The position numbers and the translations under genes were made by a program. From Streptosporangium minutum (GTDB lineage Bacteria > Actinomycetota > Actinomycetes > Streptosporangiales > Streptosporangiaceae): a stretch of 38,006 nucleotides of DNA. The stretch is from the NCBI RefSeq assembly GCF_002149035.1, contig NZ_NGFP01000060.1, positions 1 through 38,006 of the forward strand, read 5' to 3'. This document shows positions 7,215-14,670 of this stretch, piece by piece. The notes below the pieces were generated by a model that searched no databases, had not been told where the DNA came from, and saw only the letters and a list, made by a program, of their open reading frames with translations. Each line of letters begins with the position of its first letter. Position 1 is the first letter of the stretch.

Positions 7215-8423
7215 ATGGATAACGAGATTCAGCTGATCAGTGACGGCGATGGACTTGCGGTCATCGGGAACCCGACGGATGTTGAGCGCTTCCTCCTCTC
7301 TGAGGGACTGTTGTCGTTGTCGGAGGACTTTAGATGGCAAAGGCTCGGGCCTATCCTCAGTGTCGGGGCTGGAGTCGCACGGGCAGGTTCCGAAATTGCC
7401 GCCAACTCGGGTCGCTGGGTGAAGCTGACCGAAGAGTCCGCGCAAGCCATCAAAAAGTTCGGGCTGAGAGAAAGCGCGAAGACGGGTCTCAGCACAGGTG
7501 TGATCAAGGGGAACAAGGGCCAGATCGGGGGATTCGTCGAAATCGTGAAGGGGTCCGGATCGCTTCTGACCAACCCGGCGATTCTTGCTGGTGCCGCAGG
7601 GATCATGGCGCAGCTCGCGAGGCAACATGAAATGAATGAGATCAAAGACTATCTCGCCACGATCGACAAGAAGGTCGACAGCGTGCTTCGCGCCCAGAAG
7701 AACGCTGAGTTGGCGAAAGTGATCGGAGCGGACTTCGACATCAAGTCCGCCATGACCATTCGAGAGCTGAAGGGTCGGGTCGACGAGACCACGTGGTCGA
7801 CGGTGCAGGGCAGGACCCATACGATCACAGACGCCCTGGGGTGGGCGTTGCTTCAACTCGACGCACTTGCGGAGAGGGTGGAGAGCAAGACCAAGATCGG
7901 TGATCTCGCCAAGATGGCCAAGGAAGCAGAGTCCGAGGTCCGGGAGTTGCTCGCCGTTCTGGCTCGTTGTTTTGAACTGCAGGACGCGATCGACGTGTTG
8001 CGACTGGACCGGGTGCTGGACGCGTCTCCGGACGAGCTGGACGGGCATCGCCTCGCGCTGAATGCTGACCGGCAGGACCAGCGGGAACGCATCTCACGGG
8101 AGACCGGGCACCTGATGGCCCGCATGGATGCGGCTGCTGGTGCGGCCAACTCGAAGGTGCTGCTGCACTCGACCAGATCCCGGGCTGTGGTGGGCTCGAT
8201 CAACCGTGTCGGGATCGCCGTCGATGACTTCCACGGGCTGCTCGGAATCGAGTTCGGGCGACATTCATTGGAGGCGACACGATGGTGGGACGCGGCTCGG
8301 GACCCGGGGCAATTGAAGAACGCGGCCGCGGAGGCAGGACACATAGCGTTCGTCGGAGCGGGCGTGGCGGGCCTGGTGGCTTTGAAGGTTTTGGCGAAGA
8401 ACGCGACGAAGAGGGATGAGTGA
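7215..8423 (+). CDS. 402-aa hypothetical protein with two hydrophobic helices
   Basis: Not recognised. The start ATG at 7215 (MDNEIQLIS) follows CAGGAG with good spacing. Residues 65-140 are Gly/Ala-rich, including GSGSLLTNPAILAGAAGIMAQLA, a possible membrane or pore-forming helix. Residues 140-300 are charged and helical, probably coiled coil (HEMNEIKDYLATIDKKVDSVL, then LAKMAKEAESEVRELLAVLARCFELQ). The end has another hydrophobic helix, AFVGAGVAGLVALKVLA, and a basic tail. Helical proteins with this layout occur in bacterial effector and defence loci. It lies inside an inverted-repeat element next to a restriction-type nuclease, so a defence or selfish role is plausible but unproven. Confidence 0.7.
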   Translation: MDNEIQLISDGDGLAVIGNPTDVERFLLSEGLLSLSEDFRWQRLGPILSVGAGVARAGSEIAANSGRWVKLTEESAQAIKKFGLRESAKTGLSTGVIKGNKGQIGGFVEIVKGSGSLLTNPAILAGAAGIMAQLARQHEMNEIKDYLATIDKKVDSVLRAQKNAELAKVIGADFDIKSAMTIRELKGRVDETTWSTVQGRTHTITDALGWALLQLDALAERVESKTKIGDLAKMAKEAESEVRELLAVLARCFELQDAIDVLRLDRVLDASPDELDGHRLALNADRQDQRERISRETGHLMARMDAAAGAANSKVLLHSTRSRAVVGSINRVGIAVDDFHGLLGIEFGRHSLEATRWWDAARDPGQLKNAAAEAGHIAFVGAGVAGLVALKVLAKNATKRDE

Positions 8424-8537
8424 GCGCCGGCCGTCAGCCGTGTTGGGCTCTCGGGTTGGACTGGACAAGTGAGTTTCTCCCGCTGGGTATGCCTCGACGG
8501 GCTCGACCCAGCTCGGCGATCGCCGCAAGCCCCGCGG

Positions 8538-8562
8538 CTACACCCTCAACTGCGAAGAGCCC
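8538..8562. repeat. right-hand inverted end repeat
   Basis: The 25-bp right end, inverted relative to 7067-7091; the best 22-bp core matches at 21 positions. GATTAA follows at 8563-8568. The surrounding 8424-8704 gap holds no gene that I can support. A 13-bp direct repeat, TGGCCTCAATGCT, also occurs on both sides (7005-7017 and 8682-8694). Confidence 0.65.
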
Positions 8563-8704
8563 GATTAAGGCAGCCATGTTCATCGGCCCATCGCGTCCTT
8601 GACCAGAGCTCCCAAGCGCTGAGCGCACCAGTCCCCATTGCCAGCTCGGCGACGCTGATGGGCCAACTGTGTGACTGAATGTGGCCTCAATGCTTGACGA
8701 GCAC

Positions 8705-9637
8705 TTAGGGCTCTTTCACCCAACAAGCTCGGTGATATCGCACGTACTCGATCTCGATCTTGTGGTTTGGATGAGTTCGCAATGAACCGATGTCAGCGCC
8801 GGTAAGGGCGTTCACAACTTTAAGGTCGTCGGTCAGGTAAAGGGCGCCGTTATCGAACCTCGTGTGATCGTTGGGGCACAGGCATAGGACGTTGCCGATC
8901 ACATCGGGACCGTTGTGGGGGATGCCAACGGCTTGTATGTGGGCGGCTTCGCTGCTCGGGCCATTGGGAAGCTCCACCGTGTCACCGCAGATTTGACAGC
9001 GGTTGGTGTGCAGAGATTTGACCTCCTTCACGACATCGGCACGGCGATTGATCTTGTTGACAGTTATCTTGGTTCTACTGGCCGGCTCCGCTGGCACATG
9101 TGGAATGGCCGAAGCATCGTCGATGACGATGTCGTCAGAGTAATCCGGATCGGAAACGTCGTACGGACTACCGATCTTGACCATGAGGAACTGGCAGACG
9201 CGGAACCCGTCGTCACGAGTCTTAAACCAGTGCCGCACAACCCGGTAAAGCCCGTCGTATCGGTAGCCGTCAGTGGGGGCATGCGATGATTTTTCGCCAA
9301 ATCCACGAATGACTCGGACGGGCAGACCATCAAGCTTACTCTTGACTAGTCCGGCATTGCCGGAATCGTCGAGATTCTGGTCGGCAACCTGCTTCTTAGT
9401 CTTGGGGTCCTGCCCTCCATGTCCGGTATAGACGATTACTGGCCCATAGTCACGATCGTCCGGATAGCCGCCGTTAAGAACGATCGCGTCAGCGCCCTCG
9501 TGCGCTGTGCCAGAGATTCCGGCGATGTCATGCGCATGGAGGCCTGCTAGGCGCACTTCCGAGCGCTTCCCGCTGGGAGGCTTCCAGCCTTCCGGGCATC
9601 CAGGGATCTCGCCGAAGGTCCTGACATACTTTCCCAT
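8705..9637 (-). CDS. SRA (YDG)-HNH modification-dependent endonuclease
   Basis: A 310-residue two-domain protein. Residues 5-155 form a YDG/SRA domain: FGEIPGCPEGW, LAGLHAHDIAGISG, AIVLNGGYPDDRDYGPVIVYTG, DGLPVRVIRG and YRYDGLYRVV. SRA domains flip out and read 5-methyl- or hydroxymethylcytosine. Residues 205-285 carry an HNH nuclease: two CxxC-like zinc pairs (CQICGD and CLCPNDH), AAHIQAVG and GNVLCLCPNDHTRFDNGAL. SRA-HNH proteins are known type IV-like restriction enzymes that cut DNA carrying modified cytosine. ATG 9637 is used because SRA domains begin here; an in-frame GTG at 9682 would add 15 residues. Neither has a clear ribosome binding site. It is divergent from the exonuclease gene, 160 bp apart. 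Confidence 0.88.
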   Translation of the reverse strand: MGKYVRTFGEIPGCPEGWKPPSGKRSEVRLAGLHAHDIAGISGTAHEGADAIVLNGGYPDDRDYGPVIVYTGHGGQDPKTKKQVADQNLDDSGNAGLVKSKLDGLPVRVIRGFGEKSSHAPTDGYRYDGLYRVVRHWFKTRDDGFRVCQFLMVKIGSPYDVSDPDYSDDIVIDDASAIPHVPAEPASRTKITVNKINRRADVVKEVKSLHTNRCQICGDTVELPNGPSSEAAHIQAVGIPHNGPDVIGNVLCLCPNDHTRFDNGALYLTDDLKVVNALTGADIGSLRTHPNHKIEIEYVRYHRACWVKEP

Positions 9638-9797
9638 GTCCGAATCTTGCCAGTAAATCCAGGCAGTCTGGACAAGTTGCACGACACGCCCGCGCGACCG
9701 AACCGTAATCGAGATGATTTTCGGTGATCTGGCACCTCTTGGGGTCTAGCCTGCCATCCTGCTCTTCACTAAACGGGCTCTCAGGGGAGGTACCGGC

Positions 9798-11396
9798 ATG
9801 TTTGCTTACGGTCAGCTCACTCGGGGGCAAGGCATTGATCCGCGAGGCCTGACGTTTGCCGTCGTTGATGTGGAGACCACGGGCCTTCATCCCGGACGAG
9901 GATCACGGATCTGTGAGATCGGTGTGGTTCGGATGCGTGGTGACGGCGTGGTTCTCGACGAATACTCCACGCTCGTCGATCCAAAGATGCGAATCGCCAA
10001 CGACGAGTATCACGGCATCACGAACGCCGACGTCAAGGGCGCTCCGACCTTCGAGCAGATCGCAGGCGACGTGCTCGCCTACCTCAGTGGTGCGATCGTC
10101 GTCGGTCACAATCTGGAGTTCGAGGACAAGTTCCTTACTGCCGAGTTTGGTCGCCTCGGGGTCAACCTCACAGGGATCCCGGGCTTATGCACGCTAGTGA
10201 TGTCCCGGATGCAGCTCGACCGATACGTCTACCGCCTCGATGATGTTGCCAACCTAGTCACCGGAGAGTGGCCCCGCGCTTCACACTCGGCGCTCGGTGA
10301 CGCCCGGACGCTTGGGTGGACGCTGTCGAAGTTCATCTCCGAAGCACCCCAGCGTCTCGCCTGGGCTGGTGCACCGCCAGTGGTTCTACCGCAGTATCCC
10401 CGCACCGGATTCATTGCTCCCCGTGCCGCAGGATTACGGAAGGGTACGGAGGGCTGGTTGGTCACACTGACTGCTCGTCTTCCGCTTATGACGCAGTCAC
10501 CCATGCCGCGCCCACAGGGCGTAACCGAATACCAGGCCATGCTTGGTCATGCGCTCGCAGATGGTCGCATTGTAGGTGAGGAAGCCGGACAGCTTGCGGT
10601 GCTTGCCGCTCGGGCGGGTCTGACCCAGACAACGGCACGCCATGTGCACGAGCAATTCCTCGCCAGCGTACGGGCCCGAGCAGAAGCGGATGGGGTGGTG
10701 ACTACCGTTGAACTTAAGGAGCTTCAGCGCGCAGCCAAGGAACTTTCAGCATCTCATCTGATCAGTGACCTGGAGGAGGCTGCCGGGGCCGACCGGGCGA
10801 AGAAGAATGGACCACTCAAGGGCTGGCGGCTTCTACCGGCGGGAGACGCGCCTGACATCGTTGAAGTCATGGACTTCGCTGTCGCGCATGGAGCCACGGT
10901 CGCGGTCAACGTGACCAAGACCGTTCGTTTGGTAGTCGCCGCCGACGCGGCTGACGATCCGCGTGTGGCGAAAGCTCTGGCTACGGGAATCCGCGTGGTT
11001 ACTCCTGAACAGGCGGTGGAGACGCTGCAGACTGAGATCAGTGCTGTGCACGGTGGTCTGTTCGCCAATTCCGAGGGGCAGGCACTGTCGGAACAGTTGG
11101 CGGCCGAACGTGAGGAGCAGGCCCGAGCCGGGCACCCGGAGTGGCACGGGTTCTGGCGTCGGAGGGAGTTGAGCCCCTCCGAATACAAGAAGCAGTTCGT
11201 CGACCGAACCGACTGGAATAGCACCCCGAGGGGTGAGCCCGTCATTCATGTGGCTGTACAGCCTCAGCCTCTTTCCCACGCTCAGCATGCGACCAAGACG
11301 GCGGCGAAGCAGGGAAGCGGCTGCGCGAGTGCACTGGTTGTCATCGGAGGCATCGGTGCGGGGCTCATCGATGTTCTTCGTCAGATCATCGCCTGA
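9798..11396 (+). CDS. DEDDh 3'-5' exonuclease with TerB-like and BRCT domains
   Basis: A 532-residue protein. Residues 18-180 are a DnaQ-type exonuclease: FAVVDVETTG (D24, E26), HNLEFEDKFL and HSALGDART (H163, D168). The third acidic position is Glu109 where DnaQ usually has Asp. Residues 245-325 resemble a TerB-like helical domain (MLGHALADGRIVGEEAGQL, then EADGVVTTVELKEL). Residues 345-420 look like a BRCT domain, and a hydrophobic C-terminus (ALVVIGGIGAGLIDVL) may anchor it. GGGGAGG 7 bases before ATG 9798 fixes the start. Similar proteins are annotated as DNA polymerase III epsilon-like but are not replicative proofreaders. Beside an SRA-HNH nuclease, it may process cut or foreign DNA. 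Confidence 0.85.
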   Translation: MFAYGQLTRGQGIDPRGLTFAVVDVETTGLHPGRGSRICEIGVVRMRGDGVVLDEYSTLVDPKMRIANDEYHGITNADVKGAPTFEQIAGDVLAYLSGAIVVGHNLEFEDKFLTAEFGRLGVNLTGIPGLCTLVMSRMQLDRYVYRLDDVANLVTGEWPRASHSALGDARTLGWTLSKFISEAPQRLAWAGAPPVVLPQYPRTGFIAPRAAGLRKGTEGWLVTLTARLPLMTQSPMPRPQGVTEYQAMLGHALADGRIVGEEAGQLAVLAARAGLTQTTARHVHEQFLASVRARAEADGVVTTVELKELQRAAKELSASHLISDLEEAAGADRAKKNGPLKGWRLLPAGDAPDIVEVMDFAVAHGATVAVNVTKTVRLVVAADAADDPRVAKALATGIRVVTPEQAVETLQTEISAVHGGLFANSEGQALSEQLAAEREEQARAGHPEWHGFWRRRELSPSEYKKQFVDRTDWNSTPRGEPVIHVAVQPQPLSHAQHATKTAAKQGSGCASALVVIGGIGAGLIDVLRQIIA

Positions 11397-11428
11397 AGGA
11401 TCTGTTGCTGACCATGCGGAATGGACCG

Positions 11429-12277
11429 CTACATGTTGTCCAACGCGGCGATGGCCGAAGCAATCAACGTCCGTGCTGCCGCGCCGTACACCGCGATCTC
11501 AGCGAGTTGGGTGAACGCCTTGGCATACAGCGCGATCTCATGCGGTTGAGTCACGGTCAGTTCCGCTGACAAGGTCTCCACCAGGACCCGTTCCTCGTCG
11601 AAGATCCAGAATCCGTTGGTGGGCCACATGACGCGGTTACGGATCGGGATGATCCCGAGGCTGATGTTGGAGCGTGAGGCGACGGTGAGCAGGTGGCCGA
11701 GCTGGCCGGCCATCACCTCGGCGTCGCCGATCCGGGTCCGTAGCGCCGCCTCCTCCAGGATGACCGCGCAGCGGCGGCCACCGGAGCTGAGGACCTTCTG
11801 CCGCTGCATGCGGGCCTCGACCGCCTCGGTGCTGTCGTCGGGGATCTCCCGGAACGCGACGACAGCCCGCATGAGAGCCAGCGCGTAGTCAGCCGTCTGG
11901 AACAGGCCGGGGATTAGCGATGGCTCGTAGACGCGGAAGTAGCTGGTCCGCTCATACAGCGGAACCGCAGCCTTCTGAAGCCGCTGCAGGCCGGTGCGCT
12001 GCATTCGCCGCCATTCGACGTACATCTCGTCGATGGTGCGTAGCGATGCGATCAGGTCACCGGCCTGATCATCGGCGCCGCAGTGCCGACACCAGGTGCT
12101 GATGTCGCTCTCGGACGGCGTCTGCCTACCGTGCTCGATTCTCGACACCTTCGAGGAGTGCCATCCCGCAAGATCGCCGAGGTCGCGCCCGGTGAGATGC
12201 GCGGCGAGGCGGATCTCACGCAGGCGGGTGCACAGAGCCTGTTTGGCCTGGTCGACTGCGTGTGATGGCGATGACAT
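11429..12277 (-). CDS. XRE regulator with DUF5753 (Scr1-type)
   Basis: A 282-residue regulator. The HTH at residues 10-65 reads LCTRLREIRLAAHLTGRDLGDLAGWHSSKVSRIEHGRQTPSESDI. The C-terminal DUF5753 region is recognised by YEPSLIPGLFQTADYALALM, RQKVLSSGGRRCAVILEEAALRTRIG, GHLLTVASRSNISLGIIPIRN and VMWPTNGFWIFDEERVLVETLSAELT. It is the last gene of a three-gene minus-strand operon, 37 bp after the DUF6879 gene. The same operon is divergent from the graspetide genes, so it is the natural candidate to regulate them. The ATG at 12277 has a weak upstream GGTAAG. Confidence 0.85.
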   Translation of the reverse strand: MSSPSHAVDQAKQALCTRLREIRLAAHLTGRDLGDLAGWHSSKVSRIEHGRQTPSESDISTWCRHCGADDQAGDLIASLRTIDEMYVEWRRMQRTGLQRLQKAAVPLYERTSYFRVYEPSLIPGLFQTADYALALMRAVVAFREIPDDSTEAVEARMQRQKVLSSGGRRCAVILEEAALRTRIGDAEVMAGQLGHLLTVASRSNISLGIIPIRNRVMWPTNGFWIFDEERVLVETLSAELTVTQPHEIALYAKAFTQLAEIAVYGAAARTLIASAIAALDNM

Positions 12278-12314
12278 GGTGCTGCTTACCGAGTGTGCGG
12301 GCGGGGGCGGGTGG

Positions 12315-12857
12315 TCAGGCGGGCGTGTAGTCGCTGTGGTCGATCCCAGCTGCCCACACCGCATCGAACGCCGCCGCGCACAATTTCACTACGTCGGGAT
12401 CTTCGCACCATTCCACCCCAGCCCAGTCGCCGTCTCCGGTGAAGTGGTTGAACTGTACTCGGGCTCCGTCCAGCAGCCAGAAGTCGTTGCCGGGCAGGGT
12501 GATCCCGGACGTCCGGCGCCGAGGAAGCCACCGTCCTTGCTCGCCCGCCATGATGTTGGTGAAAGAGACGTCGTACTCGAAGCGGATGTACTCGGTCACC
12601 GGCTCCGACACGATCCGGGCCCGCTTCACCTCCACACCTCTGCCGGTCGTTTCCCGCATCAGGCTCAGCCACGGCCGCCACCACGACTCCTCGTCAGCGG
12701 GGTCGTAGCGGTGGCCCGCCTTCCACGCCGAGAACATCGGGTCTTCGGCGGATACGGCGTACAGGTCGCGCATCTCCAGGTGGATGGCCGATTGCTCACA
12801 CGAGCGGAACATCGCGGTCCACTGGTCAAACGTTGGCGCTCCGGCGCTCCAGCTCAC
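12315..12857 (-). CDS. DUF6879-family protein
   Basis: A 180-residue protein with the conserved pattern of DUF6879: FDQWTAMFRSCEQSAIHLEMRDLYAV, RWRPWLSLMRETTGRGVEVKRARIVSEPVTEYIRFEYD, GEQGRWLPRR, LPGNDFWLLDGARVQFNHFTGDG and SDYTPA-like termini. In actinomycetes these genes sit directly upstream of XRE/DUF5753 regulators, as here; the biochemical role is not known. Its first 32 bases overlap the end of the 128-aa gene, suggesting coupled translation. Confidence 0.82.
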   Translation of the reverse strand: MSWSAGAPTFDQWTAMFRSCEQSAIHLEMRDLYAVSAEDPMFSAWKAGHRYDPADEESWWRPWLSLMRETTGRGVEVKRARIVSEPVTEYIRFEYDVSFTNIMAGEQGRWLPRRRTSGITLPGNDFWLLDGARVQFNHFTGDGDWAGVEWCEDPDVVKLCAAAFDAVWAAGIDHSDYTPA

Positions 12858-13212
12858 TGGCCACCTCCAGCGTGGGCATCGACGTCTTCGGAATCTCGAT
12901 CACCGTCTCATGGCTGGGCATATCCAGTTGGACGAGTACGGCCGGGTCGGTGATGAGCAGGCCTTGGAACACATACGTTTCTTCGCGATCGAGCACCAGT
13001 GGCGATCCCGCCGGGACGGTCACGCCCTCCGGCAGGAACTTCATCAGCTCCTTGGGCACCTCGACGACGGTCTCATGGTCAGCGAGGTCGAGCTGGGCGA
13101 GCACGGTCGGATCGGTGACGATCCAGCCTTGGAGCACGTATCTGTCGCCGTCGTCGAACAGCGTCGGCGAACCGCCGTCGATGGTGTCCTTGCCGAGGAA
13201 ACGTAGTGCCAT
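12826..13212 (-). CDS. two-repeat hypothetical protein
   Basis: A 128-residue protein made of two homologous halves: RYVLQGWIVTDPTVLAQLDLADHETVVEVP and TYVFQGLLITDPAVLVQLDMPSHETVIEIP. This internal duplication of roughly 45 residues suggests a small strand-rich fold. GGAGGAG 8 bases upstream supports the ATG at 13212. It starts the operon with the DUF6879 and XRE/DUF5753 genes and is divergent from the graspetide precursor. The function is unknown. Confidence 0.75.
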   Translation of the reverse strand: MALRFLGKDTIDGGSPTLFDDGDRYVLQGWIVTDPTVLAQLDLADHETVVEVPKELMKFLPEGVTVPAGSPLVLDREETYVFQGLLITDPAVLVQLDMPSHETVIEIPKTSMPTLEVASELERRSANV

Positions 13213-13254
13213 GGGGGCTTCTCCTCCGATCGGGGCGCGGATGACTACGCCACC

Positions 13255-13392
13255 GAGTTTGTGCGCCGTGCATTACCGCCTCAAGGAGTTTGCGCGAGTT
13301 TGCGCGGCGCGGCGCAGCTGCCGTCTGTTGAGCGGGCTGATCCGCAATGCCACTCAAACTCGTTGAGCTGCGTCGGAAGGGGCTTCTAGCGT
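13255..13392. promoter_or_regulatory. GAGTTTG operator repeats and graspetide promoter
   Basis: In the 238-bp divergent region the motif GAGTTTGYGCG occurs at 13255-13265, 13286-13296 and 13296-13306, the last two exactly 10 bp apart. Its inverse, CAAACTC, occurs at 13355-13361 within the palindrome CTCAA-ACTCG-TTGAG (13353-13367). That palindrome overlaps TTGAGC (13363-13368), which with TAGCGT (13387-13392, 18-base spacing) forms a plausible promoter for the genes at 13451. The layout suggests repression or activation by the neighbouring XRE protein; the regulator is an inference. Confidence 0.5.
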
Positions 13393-13450
13393 CAAGACGC
13401 GCGCTTCGCCTCCTACTCCTCCTGGGATCCACCAGGGAAAGGACGCACCC

Positions 13451-13723
13451 ATGAACAACCCGTGCAGTCAACCATGGGGCCTCACCCGATCGGCCCCGTT
13501 CACGTCCACAGCGCCCGCGCCCGCCGCGCCGTACAGGGTCGAACTCGATCCGGTCACCCAGACCGGCGTCTACTGCGACACGATGACCAGCCGGCTCATC
13601 GAGGCGGGCAAGCACGGCACCAACAAGCAGACCAGTAGGTCACAGAGGACGGGGGGCAGCGGCGACGGCAAGGGCCCTCAGCCTTCGGATCAGACCACGG
13701 TCACCGACTACGACAACGACTGA
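13451..13723 (+). CDS. graspetide precursor peptide (ATP-grasp target RiPP)
   Basis: A 90-residue peptide of the putative ATP-grasp-modified RiPP type. The leader carries YRVELDPVTQTGVYCD, the 'Y..dp.tQ..v' signature of this precursor family. After a spacer comes a Gly/Ser-rich hinge (GGSGDGKG) and the C-terminal core SDQTTVTDYDND. Thr82, Thr83, Thr85 and Ser79 are possible ester donors and Asp80, 86, 88 and 90 acceptors for omega-ester rings. Asp72-Gly73 and Asp88-Asn89 are candidate aspartimide sites for the neighbouring methyltransferase. AAAGGA 8 bases upstream supports the ATG. The stop is 11 bp before the ligase gene. The ring pattern is an inference. Confidence 0.85.
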   Translation: MNNPCSQPWGLTRSAPFTSTAPAPAAPYRVELDPVTQTGVYCDTMTSRLIEAGKHGTNKQTSRSQRTGGSGDGKGPQPSDQTTVTDYDND

Positions 13724-13734
13724 CGGCTACTTCC

Positions 13735-14670
13735 GTGATCCTGGTGCTCACCTGCCTGGACGATCCGACGGCAGACATGGTCATCGATCAGCTGAACCGG
13801 CGTGACGCGTGCGTCGCCCGCTTCGACCCCGGTGTGGAGTTCCCTGCCGATGCTGAGCTGTCGGCGTGGTTCGGGCGGTTCCCGCCGTACGGTGTCCTGA
13901 CCACACGATCCCGGCGGATCATCTTGGAAAAGGTGGAAGCCGTGTACTACCGGCGCCCCACGCCGTACCTGGCCGACAATCTGTCACAGGTCGAACGGTT
14001 CATCGGGACGCAGGCCCGATTCGGGGTGGGCGGGGTGCTCACGGCTCTGCGGTGCCCGTACGTCAGCCACCCGTGGGCGATCACGGCAGCCGAGCACAAG
14101 CCCCTCCAACTCGCCATCGCGCGGCGGGCCGGATTCGAGGTGCCCACCACCTTGGTCACCAATCGGCTGGAGGACGCCCGCGCGTTCGCCGCCCAGCATG
14201 GCTCGATCGTCTACAAACCGCTGCGAGCCACGCCGTACACCGGCTCCGATGGGGAGCCCCGCACCATTTGGACAGCTCAGGTCGGACCGGACGACATAGA
14301 CGGCACCGTCAGCGCCACGGCGCACCTGTTCCAGGCACGTGTCCGCAAAACAGCCGATCTCCGGGTGACAGCTGTCGGGAAGCGCGTGTTCTGCGTCCGG
14401 CTCGACTCCGATCTGCTCGACTGGCGGCAGGACTACGACCGCCTCTCCTACACAGTCGTCGAGCCGCCGCCCGGACTTGCCGACGCCTGCCTCGCCTACC
14501 TGGGAGAGTTCGGCCTGAGCTTCGGCGCGTTCGACTTCGCGCTCACCGGTGACGGCACTCCGGTGTTCCTGGAGTGCAACCCCAACGGCCAGTGGGGATG
14601 GCTGGAGGACGCCACCGGGCTACCCATCGCCGCCGCCATCGCCGACCTGCTCTTGGAGGACTCGACATGA
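13735..14670 (+). CDS. ATP-grasp ribosomal peptide maturase (graspetide synthetase)
   Basis: A 311-residue ATP-grasp ligase of the graspetide (MvdD/SAV_5884-like) group. The N-terminal half has ILVLTCLDDPTADMVIDQLNRR and the family motif AVYYRRPTPYLAD. The ATP-grasp half shows GSIVYKPLRATPYTG (lysine of the nucleotide loop), LFQARVRKTADLRVTAVG, FGAFDFALTGDGTPVFLECNPNGQWGWLE (acidic Mg2+ site and the conserved ECNPNGQW). It would activate Asp/Glu side chains of the precursor core as acyl phosphates and close esters or amides with Thr/Ser/Lys. Starts with GTG 12 bp after the precursor stop; its TGA overlaps the next ATG as ATGA. Confidence 0.9.
   Translation: MILVLTCLDDPTADMVIDQLNRRDACVARFDPGVEFPADAELSAWFGRFPPYGVLTTRSRRIILEKVEAVYYRRPTPYLADNLSQVERFIGTQARFGVGGVLTALRCPYVSHPWAITAAEHKPLQLAIARRAGFEVPTTLVTNRLEDARAFAAQHGSIVYKPLRATPYTGSDGEPRTIWTAQVGPDDIDGTVSATAHLFQARVRKTADLRVTAVGKRVFCVRLDSDLLDWRQDYDRLSYTVVEPPPGLADACLAYLGEFGLSFGAFDFALTGDGTPVFLECNPNGQWGWLEDATGLPIAAAIADLLLEDST

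Larger units (their letters stand above)
7067..8562. mobile_element. possible transposon-like unit carrying one unknown gene
   Basis: The ends at 7067-7091 and 8538-8562 are inverted copies of a 25-bp sequence containing GCAGTTGAGGGTGTAG, with about 23 of 25 positions matching. GATTAA directly precedes the left end (7061-7066) and directly follows the right end (8563-8568), as expected for a target-site duplication. No transposase is encoded inside; the only gene is the 402-aa protein at 7215. A third copy of the repeat, in the right-end orientation, sits at 7177-7198, so 7067-7198 alone could also be an IS remnant or MITE. The structure is directly visible; that it moved as a unit is an inference. 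Confidence 0.5.

Noticed and set aside
9637-9682. 15-residue N-terminal extension of the SRA-HNH protein from GTG 9682
   Set aside because: SRA domains normally begin near FGEIPG and the extension adds no known element; neither start has a good ribosome binding site, so this is kept only as an alternative.
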